From NCBI GenBank assembly GCA_965242915.1, contig CBDETN010000011.1, forward strand, positions 1 to 14,804: a DNA stretch of 14,804 bases, in the 5' to 3' direction. Source of the stretch: CAJXII01 sp965242915. Lineage in GTDB: Bacteria > Campylobacterota > Campylobacteria > Campylobacterales > Arcobacteraceae. The notes beneath the pieces were generated by a model that worked only from the letters and a program-made list of their open reading frames with translations, searched no databases and was not told the origin of the DNA. This document shows, one piece after another, positions 7,323 to 13,244 of this stretch. Position 1 is the first letter of the stretch, and every line of letters starts with the position of its first letter. Both the position numbers and the translations under genes were made by a program.

Positions 7323-8312
7323 TGATACACTCCTAATATTTTTAGAAGTGTAATTGTTTAGTCCCAAAGACTTACTCAAAGGATTCAACTTAAAGTACTC
7401 TGGGTTTTTCCTGAATATTTGAGACATTGTATCATAAGGTGTTTTATACTTTAAAGCTTTGAGTTTTTTCTGATAATTATATAAAAGAAGAAAGCTCATC
7501 AAGTGTAACTTTAGAGCTTTTAAGGTCTCATAATGAAAAAGTTTCACAGTATGGTCTTTAAGAACTTTATTCATCACTTCTACCTGACCATTAGTCCAGG
7601 GATGTCTAAACTTAGTCAAACGGTGTTCTATTTTATACTTTTGGCATACTATATCAAAAGGATGAATCTTATCTTTTGGTCTTAAATGTTCACTTAGAAG
7701 TGCATAAGTAAATTGAGCTCCATTATCTGTTAAAATAGTATGGATTTTAAAAGGTATATCTTGTATAAAGTTTTCTAAGAATGAACAAGCGATAGCCTGA
7801 GTCATTCTTTCATGAATTTCCACATAAGTATACTTAGTAGCACGATCTATAGCTACGAACATATAGGCTTTGCCTTCTTCACTATGAACTTCTGAAATAT
7901 CTATATGGACATATCCTATATCATACTCTTTGAACTTCTTTTTTTCTGTTTTATCACGGGGTTCTTTGGGCAAACGGCTTAATCCATGACGTTGCAAGCA
8001 TCTGTGTAAGTTTGACCTTGTCATTTTAGGTATCTCATCCATCAGGGCTATAAAAACATCATCTAGTGCAAACTTGGTAACTCTTCTAAACTCACAAATT
8101 ATTTGTTCTTCTTCTTGACTTAGTACTGTTGACCTTGCTATCGTCGGTCCACTTTTTTTATCAGTGATTCTATTGGCATTCTTCCATTTTGTTACTGTTT
8201 TTGGATTAAGGAACAATCTTGCAGCTAACTCTGTGATTGTCTCTTGAGACTCTTGTATTTCTTTTCGAATTCTTGGCGTCGTCTTGGCATTAGAGTGTTG
8301 TATATTTCCCAT
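5784..8312 (-). CDS. In-frame IS481 transposase-IstA fusion, 842 codons, two DDE cores
   Basis: Residues 1-330 are an IS481-family transposase: a helix-turn-helix region (about 20-50, TELAARLFLNPKTVTKWKN), a second HTH-like part (80-110), and an rve integrase core with D138 (YVHIDIS), D196 (ILTDNGAQF) and E245 (NGQVEVMN). The frame has no stop inside its own IS end. It passes through the end (GLNN), through 11 codons of the IS21 leader, and enters IstA at residue 331 (MRRVLMKQ). The second core is D476, D542, E588 in fusion numbering. ATG 8310-8312 follows AAGGAG at good spacing, so the IS481 part should be translated. Whether the cell makes the 842-residue chain or a separate IstA from the internal start is open. 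Confidence 0.85.
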   Translation of the reverse strand: MGNIQHSNAKTTPRIRKEIQESQETITELAARLFLNPKTVTKWKNANRITDKKSGPTIARSTVLSQEEEQIICEFRRVTKFALDDVFIALMDEIPKMTRSNLHRCLQRHGLSRLPKEPRDKTEKKKFKEYDIGYVHIDISEVHSEEGKAYMFVAIDRATKYTYVEIHERMTQAIACSFLENFIQDIPFKIHTILTDNGAQFTYALLSEHLRPKDKIHPFDIVCQKYKIEHRLTKFRHPWTNGQVEVMNKVLKDHTVKLFHYETLKALKLHLMSFLLLYNYQKKLKALKYKTPYDTMSQIFRKNPEYFKLNPLSKSLGLNNYTSKNIRSVSMRRVLMKQIKEILKLKYQMDFSYRRIAKSLGVSRSAAAEYCRRFEILPDKLEDFLLHDEDIMYKMLFPEQTILHRQSLRPKPDVEYIDKEIRKKGVTYLLLWQEYKEQNPDGYGYTQFKTYYHKYKKKLNPSMRQIHLNGEKLFVDYSGVTVPIYNSKTGVISKAQIFVAVLGASGYTYVDATPSQKQEYFIKSHTKAFNFFGGVPKILVPDNLKSAVISNNKDGIVLNESYKAMANHYGCVIEPARPYKPKDKAKAEQGIQAIQRWILAVLRHRKFFDVEELNDAISPLLDIYNSKVMKRLKKSRDTLFKELDEPYLQPLAANQYIYKEFKIATVNIDYHIELQSARYSVPFKYLGEKVEVRYSTSTVEIYHKSKLIATHPRYYDSEYSTIKEHQPENHQYQDAKFNPGRYLNWAKSIGVQTVEFTKMKLEQEQFPSYAYRKLNAILSLAKQYEKYEVDLALGYAMSINATTVASIKSILSKKLYYKKPANNIINIAQNNHSNIRGNTEYK

Positions 8313-8368
8313 AAATCTACTCCTTTTATAAAATAATAGCTGACTCCATGAGAATTAGGGACTAAACA
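7355..8368 (-). mobile_element. IS481-family element inserted in the istA leader
   Basis: TGTTTAGTCCC (7355-7365) and GGGACTAAACA (8358-8368) form perfect 11-bp inverted ends around 1014 bp, a normal IS481 size. Outside the ends, TGTA occurs on both sides (7349-7352 and 8369-8372). It fits a 4-bp duplication only if two further bases are counted with the element on one side, so this is tentative. The insertion separates the IS21 terminal repeats from the istA start. Confidence 0.82.
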
Positions 8369-8422
8369 TGTAGTTTAATATGGAGAATATCTCAAACTTA
8401 AATTAGTTTTAATCCAGCAAAT

Positions 8423-8536
8423 AAACTTAATTTAAACTTTCCTATCACTTTTTTATTAAAAGTGTCCAGATAAAAAGTGATACGGTGTCTTTTTGTTAAC
8501 CGCTAGGGTGTCTTTTTAGAAAGTGATATGGTGTCC
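8423..8536 (+). repeat. R1: 114-bp IS21 right-end repeat
   Basis: Every base matches 8919-9032. It begins AAACTTAATTTAAACTTTCC and ends GTGATATGGTGTCC, and it contains the tandem GGTGTC motifs of the IS21 right terminus. The flanks differ immediately on both sides of the two copies, so GGTGTCC marks the element's outer edge. Confidence 0.95.
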
Positions 8537-8541
8537 AGATG

Positions 8542-8668
8542 GGAGTGATTTTTGCAGCTCAGGAATAATATGAATTTCACCATTACATGTATCCCAAATA
8601 ATTCCATAACATATTATACACCTCCAAATTCATAGAAATTATACTTTTTTTAAATCCAGAAGCACCTA
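8542..8668 (+). repeat. S1: 127-bp repeat of unknown origin
   Basis: Identical to 9143-9269. On the minus strand it contains GGAGG followed 8 bases later by an ATG and a nine-codon frame (MLWNYLGYM), and a longer frame reading GASGFKKSIISMNLEVYNML. I do not recognise a protein or a known IS end in it. Confidence 0.93.
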
Positions 8669-8686
8669 ATTAGGCTATAAATATAA

Positions 8687-8931
8687 TGTCCCTAGAAAAA
8701 CAAACCAGTTAACCAAGTATTCTTATTCTAAATGATAGAATAAAATACAAAATATAGGGATAAATAAAAATGAGTACAAAAAGAAAAACATATAGTGCAG
8801 AATTTAAATCAAAGTTAGTTCTTGAGGTTTTAGAGGCAGAGAAAACTATAAATGAGATTGCAAGTCATTACGAAGTTTTACCAGTAAGTTTAAAAAACTG
8901 GAAAAAACAGTTTTTAGAAAACTTAATTTAA
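8687..8931 (+). pseudogene. IS3-family remnant 2: left end and truncated orfA
   Basis: The left end TGTCCCTAGAAAAACAAACC starts at 8687. AGGGAT before ATG 8770 is a plausible ribosome site. The frame encodes 53 residues: MSTKRKTYSAEFKSKLVLEV and, after the helix-turn-helix (about 25-48, IASHYEVLPVSLKNWKKQF), it ends LENLI. The last three codons are supplied by the IS21 right-end repeat R2, which starts at 8919. The intact HTH should still fold, but the leucine zipper and the orfB catalytic part are missing. It is a close relative of remnant 1 yet not identical to it, so two IS3-family insertions once existed here. Confidence 0.78.
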
Positions 8932-9032
8932 ACTTTCCTATCACTTTTTTATTAAAAGTGTCCAGATAAAAAGTGATACGGTGTCTTTTTGTTAACCGCT
9001 AGGGTGTCTTTTTAGAAAGTGATATGGTGTCC
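8919..9032 (+). repeat. R2: second 114-bp copy of the IS21 right end
   Basis: Base for base the same as 8423-8536. It is joined on the left to IS3 orfA remnant 2 and on the right to an IS3 orfB fragment. No istA or istB sequence accompanies it, so it is a stranded IS21 end. Confidence 0.95.
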
Positions 9033-9146
9033 TACAAAGAAGACCACTATACCAAATAAAGAACATTATAAATATCCATACTTATTGAAAGAGTTTAAAA
9101 ATGATAAAAATCAAGTAATTATTGATACTCCAAATAAAGTATGGAG
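9031..9146 (+). pseudogene. IS3-family orfB internal fragment
   Basis: Read from 9031 the text is PTKKTTIPNKEHYKYPYLLK, then EFKNDKNQVIIDTPNKVWS. This matches the stretch of IS3 orfB just before the integrase core, where 'NKVW.tDITYI' normally follows. Here the frame runs directly into the 127-bp repeat S2 and the first catalytic aspartate strand is missing. It lacks a start and cannot act alone. Confidence 0.7.
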
Positions 9147-9269
9147 TGATTTTTGCAGCTCAGGAATAATATGAATTTCACCATTACATGTATCCCAAAT
9201 AATTCCATAACATATTATACACCTCCAAATTCATAGAAATTATACTTTTTTTAAATCCAGAAGCACCTA
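9143..9269 (+). repeat. S2: second 127-bp copy of the unknown repeat
   Basis: Matches 8542-8668 at every base, although the neighbours differ: IS3 orfB fragment on the left, and on the right 76 bases (9270-9345) that I cannot assign, before the IS1380-family left end. Confidence 0.93.
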
Positions 9270-9345
9270 TTGGAAATAAGACACCAAATAGGTATATTTT
9301 AAAGCTATTAATAATTTAGATAGTAAATTGTTACAAAAAGTATCA

Positions 9346-10924
9346 TAGGTATTTGGAATAAGAAAACTTGGTTAAGTGGTCTTGACAAGGGAGGACTATA
9401 AATTTATCTTTTATATTTATTTTTCTCCATCGGTGTTAAATTTTGTATATTCTGTGTAATATTCGCTATTTTTTGACAATACTCTCTTGTTTGAATAAAT
9501 TTCATTGTGCTTATCAAGGTGTTTGCTAGGTTTAGGTTTACCGTCATTTAAAACTCTCTTCATAAGCTTTTTGACGTATGCTTTGTAAGAGATTAATAAA
9601 CTCCTCATTCACCTTTAGTATGCTTTCTCTTGCATGAGTGATAATCTTAGCAGCGATATTGTAAAGTTTGTATCTAATAGTTTTAATTGTGTGTTTTTGT
9701 AAATTCTTTTCGAGTATTTGTTTAAAAAGTAAAAAGAGATTGTAAGCCAAAGTGCCAATGTAAAAATAAAAAGCATTCGCTTGAAGATTTGAACTTGGAA
9801 GATAGCTCATATTGAAACCATTTTTGAGCTCTTTAATTTTATTTTCACTTGTTTCACCTCTTTGATGATGAAGTTTAATTATCTCTGTTGGAGTTAAATC
9901 ATTGTCATTCGTAGCAATACAGTAAAAGATTTCATCTTGATGTTGCATCATTACTTCATCGCCAATATAACCTTCAAGTGTAGGGAGGGTTGGTGTTATA
10001 TCTTTTTTGATAACAATCATTCTAAAGGCATTCTTTGTATCTTGCATAGTATGGGTAAACTCTGCTACTTTTTCTCTCTTTGAGAAAGTTAGCCACTCTT
10101 TATCTTTAATACTTTTAATTGATTCAAACACATTTTTATTCTTTTTTGCAGTAACTGTAAATAGTATATTTTTCTCTTCACAGTAGTTGAATATATCAGC
10201 TTGACAGGATGCACTATCTGCTCTGAATCTATCGAACTTTTTACCAAGTGGTAGTTGTAATATACATTGTTTAATAAACTCTAAATTTTTGCTTGCAGGT
10301 GCTTCATTCCCTTCTCGAAAGTCTACGTCTATTACATAGCCTCCATTAATATGTCCTACCATAGGCATATACCCAGGAGCATTTTTGTATGACCACTTTG
10401 CTGTATTCTTATGAGCTTCAATAAATGTAGCATCTATATCTAATATCAACTTTTCATTCTCAACACTTTTTAGAAACTGTTTGAGAAACTTCTTGTTTAT
10501 TTTTCTTATACCCTCTTCACCATCAGTTCCATGCTTACGAAGATATTTTGAGAAGGCATTTACTGTTGGAATATTTTTAATTTTCAAAAGTGTTGCAAGT
10601 GCCTTATCCACTTTTATCTCTTTGATATCATCAAGAAAGCGACCGCCGCTGTGTAGCATCAAAATTAAAGGATAAATAAACTCAAATGCAGAGTAACCAT
10701 TATTGCGTTTAGCTTTTGGTAAATTTGTATTACAGAGTATCTCAAGGTTCATACCTTTGAGATATTCTCCAAGTATTATTACACCTGTTCTTGGTGTTAA
10801 TTTCTCGTTTGTAGATTCTAGTTTGAAATTTAAGACTGTTTGCATTATAATTCTCTCGTTTTGGAAAAAGTTACACCCGATGGGTGAAATCTTTGAGTGT
10901 TGCTTTTTCGCTTGTAAGTACCTA
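9346..10924 (-). mobile_element. IS1380-family element
   Basis: A full-length IS1380-type transposase gene is bounded by short imperfect inverted ends: TAGGTATTTGGAA at 9346-9358 and TTGTAAGTACCTA at 10912-10924. The resulting 1.58 kb is the usual family size. No clear target duplication is visible, so the ends are approximate. The stretches 9346-9543 and 10846-10924 are non-coding element DNA. Confidence 0.68.
9544..10845 (-). CDS. IS1380-family transposase
   Basis: The 433-residue DDE transposase is full length for the family. Residues 20-110 form the helical N-terminal domain (LGEYLKGMNLEIL, then IPTVNAFSKYLRKHG). The catalytic core shows D138 (ILDIDATFIEAHK), D210 (FRADSASCQADIF) and the E region RGETSENKIKELKNGF at about 329-344, which is the IS1380 signature. 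A beta-rich insertion lies between the last two. The start ATG 10843-10845 has GAGAGAA upstream. The gene looks intact, so this element may be active. A small frame overlapping its 3' end (9417-9608) reads nothing familiar and is taken as non-coding. Confidence 0.92.
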   Translation of the reverse strand: MQTVLNFKLESTNEKLTPRTGVIILGEYLKGMNLEILCNTNLPKAKRNNGYSAFEFIYPLILMLHSGGRFLDDIKEIKVDKALATLLKIKNIPTVNAFSKYLRKHGTDGEEGIRKINKKFLKQFLKSVENEKLILDIDATFIEAHKNTAKWSYKNAPGYMPMVGHINGGYVIDVDFREGNEAPASKNLEFIKQCILQLPLGKKFDRFRADSASCQADIFNYCEEKNILFTVTAKKNKNVFESIKSIKDKEWLTFSKREKVAEFTHTMQDTKNAFRMIVIKKDITPTLPTLEGYIGDEVMMQHQDEIFYCIATNDNDLTPTEIIKLHHQRGETSENKIKELKNGFNMSYLPSSNLQANAFYFYIGTLAYNLFLLFKQILEKNLQKHTIKTIRYKLYNIAAKIITHARESILKVNEEFINLLQSIRQKAYEESFK

Positions 10925-10931
10925 ATTATAG

Positions 10932-11177
10932 AACAATTTAGCTTGTTGTCTAATTTGGTATGGAATTATTTGGGATGATGTTAAAAAAGATTTAAATAAA
11001 TTTTTGATATACTACAACTTCAATAGAAGACATGGTTCTTTAAAAAAAGAATTAAAAGTAAGAACTCCATTTGATGCAGTTCAAAGTTGGTTTCAAACGA
11101 AACCTGAAATATTTAAGATTTTACCAGATGTGTTTAAAAATATTGCTTTTGAAATGGTACAACGTGGTGAAACTTGA
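10932..11177 (+). pseudogene. IS481-like (integrase-core) transposase, C-terminal fragment
   Basis: An open frame from 10932 has no start but reads LNKFLIYYNFNRRHGSLKKE, then LKVRTPFDAVQSWFQTKPEIF. This is the tail of an rve-type transposase of the IS481 kind, where 'YYNfnRrHg.L....TP.davq.w' follows the catalytic glutamate. The catalytic residues are absent. It is not a copy of the IS481 protein at 7323-8312, whose equivalent region differs. The right boundary is abrupt: the stop TGA at 11175-11177 coincides with the change to IS256-like DNA. Confidence 0.65.
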
Positions 11178-11426
11178 CATCTTTACATATAAAAACTACA
11201 GAAAATTATCTATTTCAAATACTACAAATACACTTGAAGGTGGAGTATTTTCACACATGAAAAATATGATTAGTTTACATCGAGGATTGAATAAAGGTTT
11301 GAAGCTGCATTTGGTAGATTATTATTTAGTCAATTATAAGAAAAAGTAAAAAAGTAAGCACCCATTTTTTTTAATTAAGTCTAAATAATCATATTTTTGG
11401 ATTTACACAGTTAGATTTACAGTCCC
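11170..11426 (+). pseudogene. C-terminal remnant and right end of the IS256-like element
   Basis: The frame running to TAA 11347-11349 reads NTTNTLEGGVFSHMKNMISL, then HRGLNKGLKLHLVDYYLVNY. This resembles the C-terminal 'N.lEGg......l...HRGl' stretch of the IS256 variant Zn-binding (IS1249-type) transposases, including the last catalytic E in LEGG. Downstream, 11399-11426 holds an IS256-like terminus whose outer edge, read on the minus strand, begins GGGACTGTAAATC and contains CTGTGTAAATC. It abuts the truncated TudS-like gene. With the zinc-ribbon fragment at 4239-4461 it probably formed one element. Confidence 0.65.
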
Positions 11427-11687
11427 AAATTTATAGTTATATCTTTTTTTTGTTTTTATTTCAACTTTAAAAGGTTTTTCTATGCTTGTTATTTCAGATG
11501 CTTCTCTTGGAATATCTAAACCTCCTGAAACTTCTGGACAAAAAGAGTAGATTTCATTTTCACAAATGATATCCATGAAAAGTTCTTTTTGTGAAAAAGT
11601 AAAACTACTTCCAAAAGCAACTGAAGAGTTGCCTCCATCATATCTTACATTTTCACCTAATAAACATGAAGAGATTAAAATTTTCAT
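11403..11687 (-). pseudogene. TudS/DUF523-family protein, truncated by the IS256-like end
   Basis: Residues 1-80 match the DUF523 family, which includes the 2-thiouracil desulfurase TudS: SSCLLGENVRYDG at 6-18 and FCPEVSGGLDIPRE at 49-62. From about residue 87 the codons come from the IS256-like terminus (GTVNLTV), and the frame stops at 94, against about 140-160 residues normally. C8 and C50 correspond to two of the cysteines expected to hold the [4Fe-4S] cluster; the third, in a C-terminal SPSCG motif, is gone. The product should be inactive. The ATG lies four bases after the ttcA-type stop, so both are on one transcript. The missing 3' part is not present between 4140 and 4238. Confidence 0.8.
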
Positions 11688-11691
11688 AATT

Positions 11692-12450
11692 CTAGTTTCT
11701 TTTTAGTAGTTCATCAGTAAAAAAAGTTGAAGTTTGAATATTTTTAAAAGCTGCTTTCATTGAAAGAAACATTTGTGGGTTTTCTTCTTCCATTTGAGCT
11801 AAAAGTTTTTTAGTGCTTTGTCTTACATGTGGCATTTTAATATCAAATCTCATTGCAGGACAGGCTTCATCACCAATAACCATGATTTCATTCAAACTAA
11901 CAAAAGCTCTTAATTGTCTCTCTCTACACATGATTAAAGGACGAATTACATCTAAACCATTTTCAGCTTTATAAATTGGAGGCATGGAACGTAAAGTTCC
12001 ATTATATAAAAAATTCATAAAAAATGATTCCATTGCATCATCTAAATGATGACCAAGAGCTATTTTATTATACCCTTGCTCTAAAGCAGTTGAATAAATA
12101 TACCCTCTTCTCATTCTTGAAAAGAAAGAACAAAATGATGAATTTTTTCTAATTTTTTCACCAGCAAGTTCATAAATTTCTGTATCAATAATTTCATGCT
12201 CAATTTCATATTTTTTACAGTGAGCTACTAAAAATTGAACTTGTTCTCCTATACCATAGGTTACCGTTATTGCTTTAAATTCAAAATCGTAAGGAGCAAC
12301 TCTTTTTAAATGATTTAAAGCATGTATTAAAGTAGTTGAATCTTTTCCACCTGAAAAACCAACAAGTACTCTATCACCCTCTTTTATAAGCCCATATTGA
12401 GCGTTTGTTCTACCTGCTAAACTAGATATTTTTTTGCTTAATTCTATCAA
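11692..12450 (-). CDS. ttcA: TtcA-type tRNA 2-thiocytidine synthetase-like PP-loop protein
   Basis: The protein has the PP-loop SGGKDS at 33-38, the TtcA segment GHHLDDAMESFFMNFLYNG at 133-151, and RRGYIYSTALEQGYNKIALG before it. TtcA activates cytidine 32 of certain tRNAs with ATP and inserts sulfur using a [4Fe-4S] cluster. I chose TTG 12448-12450 (252 residues, AGGA 8 bases upstream). The longer frame from 12504 begins in the promoter: its first codons are the -35 box and codons 9-10 are TATAAT. Odd point: the expected CxxC reads C107-S-F-F110, so its second cysteine is missing, while C197 (EACPAM) may be the third ligand. The gene is intact and heads the operon with the truncated TudS-like gene. 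Confidence 0.8.
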   Translation of the reverse strand: MIELSKKISSLAGRTNAQYGLIKEGDRVLVGFSGGKDSTTLIHALNHLKRVAPYDFEFKAITVTYGIGEQVQFLVAHCKKYEIEHEIIDTEIYELAGEKIRKNSSFCSFFSRMRRGYIYSTALEQGYNKIALGHHLDDAMESFFMNFLYNGTLRSMPPIYKAENGLDVIRPLIMCRERQLRAFVSLNEIMVIGDEACPAMRFDIKMPHVRQSTKKLLAQMEEENPQMFLSMKAAFKNIQTSTFFTDELLKRN

Positions 12451-12474
12451 ACTAATATATCCTATTTTTTCGCA

Positions 12475-12504
12475 ATTATACCAAAAAACAAGAAAATAGT
12501 CCAA
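12475..12504 (-). promoter_or_regulatory. Sigma-70-type promoter of the ttcA-like operon
   Basis: On the minus strand TTGGAC (12504-12499), an 18-base spacer and a consensus TATAAT (12480-12475) lie 25 bases before the chosen TTG start. This placement rules out the longest possible frame as the true protein start. Confidence 0.65.
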
Positions 12505-13244
12505 CTTTACAAATAGTCAGCAATTCTAACCCAAATATACTTTACACAACATACCCCTTCATATCTACATTCTCTTCGGTCTGGCGAGCAATAAGTATAT
12601 ATTCCAACATTTTATTAAAGCTTTTAAAATTAAACATTGTTGTTAAAAAATTAATACCTACAAAGAACTCTTCTCTGATACCAATATTATCACGAAGTTC
12701 CATATATAAATCATCATCAAGTTCTTGTACTGTATGAAATAAGAAAGCTAATATATTAAGGCTACAAAGTGTTTTAGATAAATTTTCTTTTCCATGACCA
12801 AAGTTATGGTCTAAATGATAGCCTTTAGTTTTTAAAGTATTATTATTTTCATTTTCGATTTTCCATCTAGTTCTACCTGCTGTAGCTATATCTATAACAT
12901 TATTTACATTCAAAGATATATCAGTAACAAAGCTATTATGATATAGTTTTCTACTACTATCATTGGTAACAATAATCTCACACCAGTTTACTTCTTGTGG
13001 TGGATGTTGTGTATCTCCATTTGGATTTTTAATAGCTAATTTATCAGAGCCACTTGCAAATTCAATAATACTCAATAGCTAATTTTTTATTTTCATCACT
13101 TTTAGTTTTAAAAAAATGATTATTTATTTTTCTTTGCGTAGTTTACACTAAATTTAGTAAATTCCTTAAAAAATCATATTTTTTCTCCATACTTTATGAT
13201 TTTGACTATAAAATTGAAGATTTTTCTATTATTTTTAATAAAAG

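Larger units (their letters stand above)
4949..8536 (-). mobile_element. IS21-family element carrying a nested IS481-family element
   Basis: istA and istB are in the usual order, read on the minus strand. Related ends are visible: GACACCGTATCAC then TGGACACTT at the low-coordinate side (4949-4977), and the same pattern inverted near 8460-8489. The high-coordinate end carries extra tandem motifs (GGTGTCTTTTT 8484-8494, GGGTGTCTTTTT at about 8505-8516, GGTGTCC 8530-8536), as expected for the multiple terminal repeats of IS21 elements. The low-coordinate boundary may lie up to 15 bases further out. Without the 1014-bp IS481 insert the element is about 2.57 kb, within the family range. I see no convincing target duplication, so at least one flank has been rearranged. 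Confidence 0.75.
8369..8769. other. Gene-free mosaic: istA leader, IS21 right end, repeat S1, IS3 end
   Basis: In order: the outer part of the istA leader (8369-8422), the 114-bp IS21 right-end repeat R1 (8423-8536), five bases AGATG, the 127-bp repeat S1 (8542-8668), 18 unassigned bases, and the left end and leader of IS3 remnant 2 (8687-8769). I see no gene here. Confidence 0.75.

Noticed and set aside
8461..8536. Spaced GGTGTC repeats considered as a CRISPR or iteron array
   Set aside because: Only three irregularly spaced short motifs, at an IS21 terminus, which explains them as transposase-binding repeats.
9417..9608. 63-codon minus-strand frame at the end of the IS1380-family transposase
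   Set aside because: It overlaps the transposase 3' end in another frame, shows no known motif and the transposase is already full length.
10703..10978. Plus-strand frame opposite the IS1380-family transposase start
   Set aside because: It is antisense to a real gene and crosses the element end without any recognisable domain; likewise 10481-10675 and 5173-5373.
12451..12504. Longer start for the TtcA-like protein
   Set aside because: The 18 extra codons coincide with a -35 box and a consensus TATAAT, and a ribosome site precedes the downstream TTG.
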